Source: Takakia lepidozioides (Eukaryota; Streptophyta; Takakiopsida; Takakiales; Takakiaceae). From it: 64,000 nt of DNA. The translations under genes were made by a program, and so were the position numbers. This document shows positions 47,301 to 57,947 of the stretch, piece after piece. The notes below the pieces were generated by a model. That model was not told the origin of the DNA, ran no database searches, and was given only the letters and a program-made list of their open reading frames with translations. The stretch is from positions 46,576,042 through 46,640,041 of the forward strand of contig CM060734.1 of NCBI GenBank assembly GCA_030704615.1, written 5' to 3'. Every line of letters begins with the position of its first letter. The stretch's first letter is position 1.

Positions 47301-50300
47301 CCGCCACATCACCTGCTCCATGTTCCCCACATTATCCCCTATTGAATTTTTTCTGGTCATGAATATCACCACCTATGAAGGTCTACCTATCCAGACAGAA
47401 TTTTAGAAACAAAGACAGTGCACAATCTTGGTGGTGACAACAGACTCTCGTCTGATACTGCGCACTTTCATCTCACCGTATACACCAGCCCCCCATTTCC
47501 TTGTTTGTGTATAGCTCTCTCTCAACGCAACACCACTCTCAAATTCTACAGACAATTGCTACAACATTAATTGTGGTTTCTGGATTTGTTCCTCCCATAA
47601 GCTCTATGAGCTTTCTGCGGACGTTATAAAGCACCATTTCATTTCATTTCTCAAATTCTACAGAGTGAATTCACTCTCATAAGCTGCGAATTTGAAACAG
47701 GGAAATGGTCTAGAAATAAAACATGAAAAGCTACAGTCCCAGTTTGCACGTTGGAGGAAGTGGAAACAGAGCACCACTTCTTCTCCTGTCCTGCATATTA
47801 AGAGATATGCCGGAGATACTAATGTCACCTTAGAGATTCTCATTTCTTAGCAGAGGTCTTCAGCTTTGAAGAGCCGAAGTGCCTCACAACCTACCAGCTT
47901 GAGGCCCTTTGTCATCCTGTAGTGGTCATTTATTTGCTCTACCCTATCCCATGGGCGCCCGCCCCCTGTGGATCTTATTAAGTTACTAGTTGCTTTTGGT
48001 CTGCTCTTTTACTTTTGTCTCCTCTCTCTCGTTTTGTCCCATTAAACTCTTTGAGCTTTCCGCGGACGTTATAAAGTACCATTTCATTTCATTTCATTTC
48101 CTCTTTTTCCTCTTTCTGAATGTAATAAAGTTGTTTTTTGGCTTGTTTATTCTCTCCTCTCCCACCTTTTTGTAACAATGTGGGCATCTGCTGCATGCAT
48201 TCACCACTTGAACTACATGCGCACTCTGCATGAGACAAGGGCCCACCTTTCTTGACCAGAAACTCGAGGCTTCCTCCAGTGAGAAGAGAACTCCACCAAT
48301 TGGTGCACCAAAAGCTGCTGCCAAGCTGCCGTAACACAGATCGACATCTTGCAGCACATGTATAGAGACATCATTTGAAAATTTGACATCCTACTTCATG
48401 ACAACATTATTGCAGCACTCTTAAAGGCCAAAAAGAGCACAAATTGGAGGCCTTTCTTCTCTGTGATCATCTTTGTTGGATATTATTTAGACTCAAAGAG
48501 CATCGAACAGAAATGGTACTTTATAATGTAGAAAGAAAATAATGTAAACATGTCACCTTCACTGAACAAACATGCCCAGAGAAAATGGTTGGAAGTTACC
48601 CTGCTGCTGTCCCGGCTGAGATGAACTCCCTGCGCTCCTTATCATTGTGGAAGTCCTGAATCATGGCATAGGTAGAGTGGATGGGAAATCTACATGCACT
48701 AACATACGCCTAATAGAGTTAACATTTCAGGTTCTAACTGTAAACTGGAGACTAGTTCACATCCATGAGAAGCTGTAAAGACAGAGAGATAAGCCCTACT
48801 AAGGGAAGGACCCAACACAGTCTCTCTAACTCAGCCTCCAAGAGCACTTGTGATCTCAATCTAGCTTGGTATGCCTTGAATAGTGCTCATCCTTGACATT
48901 TTGGTGGACTGATCCCACATGACTAGAGAAATGAAATGAAATGAAATGGAACCTTATAACGTCCGCAGAAAGCTCAGAGAAAGATAAGAAGAAATGCAGA
49001 AGAGATGGAGACAATCTTTCATTTAGACAGAAAAACTACATACATTTTGGAAATGAAGCCGACTTTCAACGAGGAGGAATTTTACCCAACTTTTAACTAG
49101 CCTTTAGACTGTCTTCGTGAAAAACAAGGAGGCAGCAATGCTGACCTAACAGGTTAGCTGGAAGTTCGAGATTGGCAAAGGCTTGCAGGCACCACAACTG
49201 ATATCTCCATTAGTCAGGATATCTTAAGCTCAAGGAGAAATGAATGAGCGTATGGGACAAAGAAATAATAACTTCCATAACCAGACCATAGAGCTTGTAC
49301 GATGGCTGCTAAAAGAAACAGAGAGAAATGAGATAATACTGTATATTGTCCACGGAAAGCTTGAAGTGCTTATGGGACAATAGAAAGCATGAAACAAGAA
49401 AGAGAAATGAAATGAAATGAAATGGTACTTTATAATGTCCACGGAAAGCTCAAAGAGCTTATGGGACAAAATGGAAAAAAACATGAGAGGAAACAAAAAA
49501 AAATACTGCTCAACGGATTGTTTAAGGGTGAAGGCCTCGTCCAGGTCAGCTGCCAAGCATTTCTGATCCTCATAGGGGAAGACTTCAGTAAGAGATTGAG
49601 TTCCGCAGAATAGACAGTGGAATCTTCCACGGATCTCGTAATATGGAGGGCGATAAAAGAAGAAGTGTTCTTCAGTTCTTCAGAGAGAGAGGCCCTCCAC
49701 AAGCATCCCAAAATCAACTATTGCTCAAGGGTTTGTCTAAGAGACATGAAATGGAACTTCATAATGTCTGTGGAAAGCTCAAAGACCGAGAAACCTTCTC
49801 TTTCTAAGAAATGAAATGAAATGAAAGAACAAAATCTAGTGATGTCCAAGGGGTACTGAGGTGGGACAAAGTAGAGAGTAGAGAAGGGTGGGAGGGTGTA
49901 CTTACGAAGGGCAAGGTTCTGGGTTTGAATTTGCTGAGTCTGTTCCACCATAGTTGCAAGGAACCTGATGCTCGCTCTGATCTTTCTCTCAGTGGGTAAT
50001 GACCATGCATCAATGTGAGTGATGAAGCAATTGCAGCACCAATGTGCACAAGAGGCCCTTCTTGCCCTAGCTGCCCCACACCCACACAAATCCACCTCTT
50101 CTCAGCTTCTCCCCAACCAACGCTCACTCCCTCCTAATAGCAATCAAGCATCTCCACAGTGGAAAGGGAGGCTAAACACATGGTAAAGGCTGGCAGACAA
50201 TGGGAGAGCCAAAGGCGAGTAGGGTGGATAGAGCAAGGAGGAAGCTGACTACACATGGAAATAAGACTAAGCTTTAGTCTTCACCAGCAAATGGGTCCAA

Positions 50301-53300
50301 ACCATATGGATATATGGGATTTGCCTTACAAAAGATACCAAAGGAGAAACTGCCTATCCCAAGCACTTCCACGAGTACATATCTGATCTGATGAGACTTG
50401 CATACAGAAGAGAACTAGAGCCTAAGTGTGTAAGAAGCTTACTGGAAGGCCAGATGACACAGTGCATATTGTCCCAAAGATCTGCACATAGAAAAGACAA
50501 ATTCAACTGCGTGGCCCTTGACTGAAAAAGTGTCACAGGATCCAATCATACAACACATGAGGTCTGGTGACCGGAGCCTGGAGAAACATGATATCTCAAT
50601 GTGATGAAGACAAATGGTTAGTGAAAGAACTAGCAGAAGGTGAAATAACCAACCTTTGTGAAAAGAGTACTGTGTCGCAGAAAATCTGGAATATCGTTTC
50701 CATTCAAATAAGCCATTACTAGTGTGACCTGTACGATCAACCACATAAATACGAAAAGTCCAGCTGAATAGAGAATCATTCCAGGAAAAAGACAATCATT
50801 GACTAAGCTTTGGCAAACAGACAAACTGTTTGTTCTACGCTTCATACTAAACATTAATTACCTGATTCTGGGAGTTAAATCAAATCTACCTCCCTTGAAA
50901 CTACTGACTTAGACTAAAACATTAGATTGCTTGCAGTTTACCAATCCATGCTGCTGTAAATTCCTCATAAAGCATTAGCCTCTTTGTACTATGTTGCGCT
51001 AGTGTGTCCCATGAGACTTCTGCGATCTCTGGGCCTCCCATGGACGTAATAAATTTGTCTTCCTCTTTGAGACTCTCTTTTCTTTACTTGTCCCACTTTG
51101 TTTGCCCCATCAGCTTCCTTCTGGGGGACTGTCTCTCCATGTATTGTGTTTGAAAGGACCTAATTGCTCTACTGAACACACTGGGAGGGGTAGGGAGTGT
51201 CATACCCCACCACCTGCAGCAGATGGGGCCCAGAACAGGACCAAGCAGCTGGCAAGCAAAACCAGGAAGATCCCGAATGCCGCATATGCAAGGAACACGA
51301 GCACTAGCCCTAGTCCTTGCTCAATTGTCTTCCCTGTCCAATGTTTCTGTGACACAATTGAAGTGACGCAAAGGAGCTTTGTGAGCCAATTTGATGTTCA
51401 GAAAGCTGTTTAACAACAAGTGACAAACATCCTCCTTAGGTTAAGAACTCAATTGCATTTTTTCATTTTGCACTGCTGAATAGAATAGGACCAGCACCTT
51501 GGAAGTAATGAGAAATTCTTGAGAGGACTCAATCACATATGCAACCACTCCTGCATAATCATCCACAGTGTGTGAAAGCTTAGCCCAGTAAACTACACCC
51601 CCCTAAACCCATTCTTCCATGCATGATGTTTCAATGAAGAACAAACCGTCATGACCAAATCAGACTCAAGGATCACCCCTTACCATGCTGGGCTCTAGGC
51701 TGATGAGAAGCCGCCTTAAATACCATTACCGTACCATTTTCACTTTTTCATGAGGATCTAAACCATGTCAAAAGCCGTGTTCCTCCTTCGGTGCAGTCGG
51801 GGGTGAGTATTTCCATGAAACTGATGCTCTAGCAAAGAGCTCGTTCTAAAGAAATCTGGAAGGTCAGAATCCACCTACTTCCAAAATCAACTACTGGAGT
51901 GAAACTTTATGGTCCCACTCCCTCTCTCCTCTCCTCCCCCATGTACTCCACAGGCATGCTAGTTTATAACGACAGACTGCTCAAGGTTAATAAGAACTTA
52001 ATGTGGATCTTATAAAGTGCCATTCTTCCTTACCTTTCCTTTTCTCATTTCCTTTCTATTTTGGGCAAGGAAGCCAACCTACTGGGAAAAGCCAGACACA
52101 CTAAGAGGACAGAAAGGCAGAGGTCTCCAGATGCCAGGACGTGAATGGAAATTCCCAAGTTATACTGAGACTACGACACATAAAAGCCTGGTAAGGGCCA
52201 CCTCCAACTAAGTTCTCATATCAGAAGGTTTCTCGCTGTCATGAAGTCCATTTATTTCTTGATCACTTCCTCTCTCCTACAGGAGACTGTCTGTTTCCAA
52301 AATCTAAGGGCAGGAACTGTTGGAGTTGGAGTGTTTAAGACGGTTTCGGGGTTCAGGAAACTCTTTGGAATTCTCAATTCTCATTCTCACTGAAAAAGGG
52401 CTTCATTAAACTTCTCCTTATTGTGTCCCATGGATCTGTGGGCTCCTGTGGACTTCTCAGTTTCTGTCTTTGAGCTTCCTGTGGAGGAGCTCATTCCTGC
52501 TTGTAAGTGGTTAAAATGTACTCATAAGATGTTGTTTGCTTGTAAGGGGTTAGATTGTACTCATAAGACATTGTTTGCCGTAGCCTTGTGGCCATTGACC
52601 CCGCGCCCAGTTTGAGCGGAAACAAAAGGGACAGAACCTACCTCTGTCAGGGGCTGACGTTGGTAGTAAGACTTACCTTCATATATAGAATATGTAAGGG
52701 GTTAGAATGAGCACAAGAGCTTAGAACCAAAATACTGCCTTCAAATCCACCAAACGAGTGGGGCAATGCTAGGAAATATGCTTACCAACAAGGGTACCAA
52801 TGAGGATAGTGATGATCCACTTAGCAAGTGTATGACCTGTGTACCTGCCCACACCCACCCACCACCAACCACATCTCTCAACAAACAATAATCCCTCAGC
52901 AGAAAATAGAGAAACATTTCTCCATTAAGGGAAAGCCTTGAAGCTATCATCAGGACAGCCATTGATCAAAAAATGTAATCTTGTCCTAAAGTTTCTAGCA
53001 CATGTTGAGAATTACCACAAGTTTAGCAGCTTCGTAAGGAGGATCTCAACTGACAAAAGAAAGATACAGACATATGAGCACTAAGTGGAGATCATGTTAC
53101 ATTGGTTGCTATAGACTTGAAGATCAATAAAACCAGGTGCAATATAGGCCGTCATGGGATGCTCCAGGGATAGATGTAGGAGCATGTGTGTAGATTCCAG
53201 ACCAATGAATAAACCGAATAAACCATGACAACCAACTTGCGGACTATGCACCAGTGGGCAGACGCCAAGCATAAGCCATGGCACTATCCTAGATGGCTGG

Positions 53301-53813
53301 AAAACAGTGGATAAAGCCTGAATTGCCCATGCGATTGATATGGACAAGGGGATGAACCAGAAAGCTATTATTGGCTACCAACAGTCAAGGAGCCCTAGAG
53401 CAGAATTGGGCAACTCAATAAAGAAGGGTCACATAAGCTCAAGAAATTGTGTGCATGCACAGATGCACCATATCCAAGTTGGGGGCTGGGAAAAGGCTGG
53501 AATCTTAGAACTTCGCAAACTTGCCACCAATATCAAAGATAATTTACCCATAGAGCCGCCGGCGTCGGTGCTCTCTCTTCTGCTTGGCATATAGCACACT
53601 ATGAATTGGGTCATAGTCCAGGCTCTCAACACCCAGTTCGTCCTGCAGCATGCCATGCGTACCACCACTATCTTCACCTTGGTTCAAGAGGAGCGGAAAT
53701 TCAATTTCATCGTCCATGTCTTCCATGTTTAAGAAACCGTTCTCTCCCATAGTCATGCCACCACTATCTTCACCTTCATTCAAGAGGAGTGGACCTTCAA
53801 CTTCACCGTCCAT
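38326..53813 (-). CDS. CLC-type chloride channel/transporter (CLC-6/7-like), selectivity motif GSGIP absent
   Basis: About 20 minus-strand exons join in phase: 53813-53548, 52844-52786, a possible 22-nt exon near 50960, 50846-50654, 50481-50443, 50070-49906, 48655-48600, 48325-48247, to 46437 (start uncertain), 46120-46021, 44617-44530, 43658-43421, about 43046-42909, 42681-42626, 42244-42163, 42038-41906, 40742-40648, 40422-40069, 39192-39085, 38823-38735 and 38491-38326. CLC proteins move chloride or exchange it for protons in internal membranes. Motifs present: [13 protein letters not shown] with the gating Glu, [44 protein letters not shown], and paired CBS domains ([29 protein letters not shown]). 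Where GSGIP should precede [13 protein letters not shown], exon 4 reads LIVQVTLVM instead. One exon after [10 protein letters not shown] was not found. The function of this copy is therefore uncertain. Confidence 0.8.
40801..41300 (-). mobile_element. LINE family B relics in a CLC intron
   Basis: Two minus-oriented 3' ends lie side by side (40801-40844 and 40851-40915), each with GGAAAGCTCAAAGAGCTTA. The zinc-binding-tail coding relic follows (about 40990-41290; [13 protein letters not shown] after frameshifts). Confidence 0.7.
43960..44425 (-). mobile_element. LINE family B relics, at least three ends
   Basis: Minus-oriented 3' signatures occur at about 44008-44045, 44252-44310 and 44398-44425. 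Coding between the first two reads [18 protein letters not shown]. The insertions are nested or tandem within a CLC intron. Confidence 0.7.
45060..45900 (+). mobile_element. Decayed LINE family A copy with doubled 3' end
   Basis: The plus-strand relic keeps [12 protein letters not shown] and [15 protein letters not shown], which align to the A polyprotein C terminus, with many stops. The A 3' end occurs twice, ending at about 45705 and 45890. A 26-bp direct duplication (AAAACTGTCCTGTTAAACAA-) lies at about 45080-45130. Confidence 0.75.
46735..47063 (+). mobile_element. LINE family B relic with 3' end
   Basis: An open stretch reads [20 protein letters not shown] then [20 protein letters not shown] and [14 protein letters not shown]. 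It is followed by the 3' signature and TTTCA tail at about 47005-47063. This is the best-preserved B tail in the window. Confidence 0.8.
47594..48100 (+). mobile_element. LINE family B relics, two 3' ends and one coding tail
   Basis: One 3' end lies at 47594-47651. A second copy has coding ([14 protein letters not shown], about 47775-47905) and a 3' end at 48035-48100. Both are plus-strand in a CLC intron. Confidence 0.7.
48932..48986 (-). mobile_element. LINE family B 3' end
   Basis: A TTTCA-type tail (here AAATG repeats) is followed by TTATAACGTCCGCAGAAAGC, the minus-oriented B end. No coding part remains. Confidence 0.65.
49325..49826 (-). mobile_element. LINE family B relics, three 3' ends and one coding tail
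   Basis: Minus-oriented ends lie at 49325-49385, 49405-49466 and 49745-49826. Coding between them reads [20 protein letters not shown] and [11 protein letters not shown]. The leftmost two ends are only about 20 bp apart. Confidence 0.7.
52505..52690 (-). mobile_element. LINE family A 3' fragment, 5'-truncated, with doubled end
   Basis: About 134 bp (52557-52690) is nearly identical to the 3' end of the intact LINE at 12.88 kb. A second very short A end (TGTACTCATAAGATGTTGTT) lies just beside it at 52516-52535. High identity indicates recent insertion. Confidence 0.8.
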
Positions 53814-53853
53814 GTCTTCCAACTTTAAAAATCTGTTCTTCCCGATAGTGATT
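53661..53853 (-). repeat. 96-bp tandem repeats in CLC exon 1 and its leader
   Basis: Two full units, 96 bp apart, encode the N-terminal acidic repeats (PLLLN.GEDSGG with MED MD). A third, diverged partial unit ([15 protein letters not shown]) lies upstream of the first ATG. The repeats keep frame and encode a 32-residue period. Confidence 0.8.
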
Positions 53854-55504
53854 CCACACAGCAGAACATTAGGTCATTTAATGAGGAGCAATGAATCACC
53901 GGCCCACCCCAGGAGCAAGAAAAAACACTTACTCATCTCCACACACTACATAAACCGCTTCACCAAAACCTAGAGCATTGAACAAGCATGCTGCATGCTC
54001 AAAGTACTGGGCAGAATCATTTCTTCAATTCTTCAGATCTACGGACTGTTTCAGAGTTAAAACACAAAATTAGCCAGCTTTCGTAGTTTCCTAGACCTTT
54101 GCATGCATACAGCGACTGCTGGCAATAGGAATGTGCACATTGCAATCAAAGCACAACAAAATCTGATCTGAGACTTAGTATCTGTCCTTCAAACCTTTCG
54201 GCCCACCTAACAAGTACCATAACTAATTAAATATTGGGAACTTTGTGTGTGCACAATTTTGACTACAAAACATCCAGAGGGCAATGCATAAATACTTGCA
54301 CCTTCACTGAAATGAGCATGGCTCAGCTCAAATTAACTTTGTAATAACAGAGTGAAACGATGTTATTGGACAATTCGCAAGAGCATTGTATCGTGAATCG
54401 TGGAAAAATCACCGGATGCATAGCGCTTTCCCTCTTCACAACTATCAGATGGCAACGATCATGAGATGTGACAAGAGGGATTGAAAGGAATCAGATGTAA
54501 GGAGAAAGAAGGATTGAAAAGAGAGATTCCGAGGGCTCAAAGAGACCTCGGAAGCTTGAGATGACTGTTGTGGGGCGTTAGTTGAGGGCAAGCGTGCAGC
54601 CACTCAGCTTTACATTGCTGGTTGTTAATCAGCTCCAACACCATCGTCACTGAACCGAAGAATTTGGAGTTGAAGGAGAGTAATTGGTCACAATCGGAAA
54701 TTGATTCTAGGGGAAAACCGATAAAGAGCTTCAGTATACTTAATCATATATATCATAGACGAAAAGCGCTGAAACAATTACCTTTGAATCGAATATGTCA
54801 AGGAACAATTAACAAGTCGATGGTATCGAAGCAACCAATGAGATCTTCCAGGTTTTGGTCGGGCCGAAATGTTCCACACAGATCGGCACTGAGTTTGTGA
54901 ACTCCGAGCTCGAGAAAAGTATGAATGGCGTCTTTCAGCAGACCAAGAGACAAGCACAGACAGCGATCTGAAAACTGATGGGTATTCCAAATCCTCCACG
55001 CATCATGCATCTGCAAAGACTCTGGGAACGGGAAGCATAGATCTGAAGCTGGGAGAGGGACAATTGAGTGACCAGAGAATTTGAAATTGAGTCTTGCATG
55101 TGTATGAAAATATGAGAAAGTAAGTTTACAATGTCTACAGGGGGCCACGAGAGCAAGATCCGGCACCCGGATCGCCCACGTAGGATACTACTCTTCAATG
55201 CCATATAATATATACTGTGGTTGCACTACCATCGGACACCTCGCTCATCTCCAGGCAGCTTGCGGTACACTCAAGCACACACCGCTTTGACTTGCTGGAT
55301 TCGAGAGCTGATGGGACCTTGAAAAAACCAGCTGTACTAGTATCGATTGCACTTATCTCATAGAACTGTAAAAATAGAAGAGGCTTTGATTTTATAAAGT
55401 TTTCAAAGAGTTCGATTGGTTAAATATACCCATGCATGCGTTGGAGCACAGTTTATGGGCCCTTCCACTGGCCTTCCACTAGGCCGGTGTGAAATGTACC
55501 AAGA
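53814..55504. other. CLC 5' flank, no recognised gene
   Basis: This probably holds the CLC promoter and 5' leader. A minus-strand open stretch at about 54798-55166 has no ATG start and no recognised family, so it is left unannotated. Confidence 0.4.
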
Positions 55505-55740
55505 TTCAATGTACTCATACGACGTTGTTTGCCGTAGCCTTGCGGCCATTGACCCCCGCGCTCAGTTTGAGCGAAATCCAAAGGACAGAAACTACCTTGT
55601 CCGGGCCTGACGCCGATAGTATGACTTACCATGGAACAGACAATTGATCCGAGTTTTCCAGATTTCCTCTAGAAATCCCTTCACATAAGCATCAAGCTGC
55701 TGTGTGTGATTTGCCGAATAACTAGACCCCAAACTAGACC
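55505..55740 (-). mobile_element. LINE family A 3' fragment, 5'-truncated
   Basis: About 235 bp aligns to 12883-13110 of the intact LINE, including TCTAGAAATCCCTTCACA and the CAGCTGCTGTGTG-like block. There is more divergence than in the 52.6-kb copy, and a small internal duplication (ACTAGACCCCAAA, twice). Confidence 0.8.
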
Positions 55741-55754
55741 CCAAAAGGGCTTGG

Positions 55755-55920
55755 TGCATGCAGAACTCATGGCAATGTGGAGGTAGCTGAACGTGTAGCA
55801 AAATGCCTTTTCAAGCGGGATCCACAGGACGCCACAACTTATGTATTGCTATCGGACCTGCTGGTGGGATGATCAAGCAAAGGTCAGAAAAAACGATGGA
55901 CAGATGTGTCAAAAAGGAGC
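55755..55920 (+). pseudogene. PPR E-domain fragment (pseudogene scrap)
   Basis: The plus strand reads RTHGNVEVAERVAKCLFKRD then PQDATTYVLLSDL, followed out of frame by AKVRK and DRCVKKEPG. It matches the E region of the PPR relic at about 22.5 kb. No PPR array precedes it, as the sequence abuts the LINE A fragment. Confidence 0.7.
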
Positions 55921-57947
55921 CAGGACACTGTGGGCAGCCAGCTGCATGCATGTTTAGGAGAGTAATTGTATCAACAAATCCGGTATATCAACAAGTGATT
56001 CATGGGTGGAAAAAAGACCTAAGAAATGACTTTCTTGAGCTGAATTTTTTTCTACGCAGCCTTGGTTCACCAAATGGATTGTAATTCTCATAAATTTCAG
56101 CATTTTTCAAATGTCTGTCTGAAAATAACAAGGTTGATTGACCCATCTTCATAAAAGAGCCTAAGCTTATCTGTAAAAACTGCTCGTGTTTGTGGACTGA
56201 CTAAAACAACCCCCAAAAACCCCAGTAACAAAACAGGCATGGTCGTTTAAGGGGTAAGGGGTTGATGAGTGTAATTTCTTGTAGGGTAAATTTCTGGAGA
56301 TGAATGCTGCTTGGGAGGGTTGAGACCGTGGTTGCTCAGCTACTCCCTGGTCGTTTTCACGGAGCACTCCAAAATTTCTAGAGTACAGACATAAGCAGTA
56401 TAGCAAATGTGTAAGTTTGGACATATTCGAATGTTTCTCATTGTGTAGAGTGACTCGCAGAATGTTGTTGAAAGTTTCCTAGGACTCCTCCATAAGGGAC
56501 TTGTCAAAATGTCAAGCTATTGTGGGTTTATCAGGCACAAAGGCTCTACTGCGGAGCATGGAGCAGGGCTGACACAAGTTTTTTAAAGATCCCTCTCAAT
56601 GGTGGGATGAGCGCAATCGCAAGGTTTGGCTTGCTTAATGTTGTGAAGAAGTTTGTGCATCCTGCAAATGTGGGCTCTATCATGATTTCGTACGATTCCT
56701 GGTGTTTACAAGGTACTTGGGAGGGTCTGCTTGGTCTTTGTGGTGGTTCTCTTCACAGACCAATCCGAGATCACCTTACTACAGATGTCAAAAGCAGCAC
56801 AGATGAGAGGTCTTTTAGGGTTGATGGTCGGTTGAATCTCCATGGTTTAGCTGCTTGCTTGACACCATGGCAAGGACAATGTGGTGAGGGTAGGGTACCT
56901 TCCTCTTCAACACATTTCAGCCTGTTTTGCCCTCTTATCAGTCGTCCCTAATTTTTCATTTTGAAACCTGCAAGTTAACTCGTGGGTGGCCTATGGTGGT
57001 TTGGAGTGATTGAACATGTTACTACCAATGTGGCAACAGGAAAGCATCCGAAAACAGATAACAGAGACGAGGAATGATAGTGTGATCCTATCACCGTATA
57101 GTACTTGCATGGGAGAAGATAATACCTCACACAACTAGGTAGCAGGATTTCAACCCTAAACGACCTGGGTGGCACTCTAAGTGCTCGCGGAAAAAAGAGG
57201 GGCACTATATCCTTAACATCATTGCACCCCATTAGTGTGATTTCAGGCCCACATAGTGTTGCAGTGGACGAGAAAACAGTATGTAAGCATCGACTTTGAT
57301 CCTATGATCCTAGCTTTCGAGGACCCTTACATCAGTGCTGCAGCAGGAATGATCATCCAATGAATGCTTGTCGTGTGTGATGTGCCTCCATTTCGTCACC
57401 TTCAACTTTATGTCTCCCCTTTCTCAGGCCATGATCATGATCTGCCCTTTTCAGATTGCTCTTGGTACAATGTACTTTGATTACGGGGTAGCAGGTTGAA
57501 CCCAGAAATTCTACCCGTTTGTCTAGTATTTCAAATTCTCTCGAGTTTCTACTGTCATGGAGGCTTTGTATCTAATCCTCTCACACACTGCAGGAAATTT
57601 ATGATGACTAGTTACTGTCGAAAACAAAATCAGCTTATAACGCAAGATATCAGGCCCATTTGTCCCCAAGAGATTGTGACTGCACTTACTAGTAATACAT
57701 GCTAATATCTGTTCAATTGTTTGATTCAGATTGTCATGAAGATTTTACAATGCAGACAGGTTCTGCGTCTAAAATGGTGTCCATTATCATTTCCTGTAAT
57801 ATTCCATCTTCCTTTTACTGTGCCTCATCATCACTCAACCTCCACATAATACCGGACACCAACACTTCTTATTTGCTATTTGGATCCAAACTCTGAGCTA
57901 CAGATTGATGGTTGCTACTCTTATCATTTTCAGCAGTCTTTGTGATG
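55921..57947. other. No recognised gene
   Basis: A 143-codon plus-strand open stretch (56520-56951) was examined but shows no family resemblance. No repeat copy of the families named here was seen. Confidence 0.4.

Noticed and set aside
48247-48325. Apparent frameshift at the CLC exon 8/9 join
   Set aside because: The donor is GG/GTAACT rather than G/GTAACT; using it, exons join as [12 protein letters not shown] with no shift.
54798-55166. 122-codon minus-strand open stretch upstream of CLC
   Set aside because: It has no ATG start and matches no family; it may be CLC 5' leader.
56520-56951. 143-codon plus-strand open stretch
   Set aside because: No domain, no exon partners and no recognised family, and codon pattern does not stand out.
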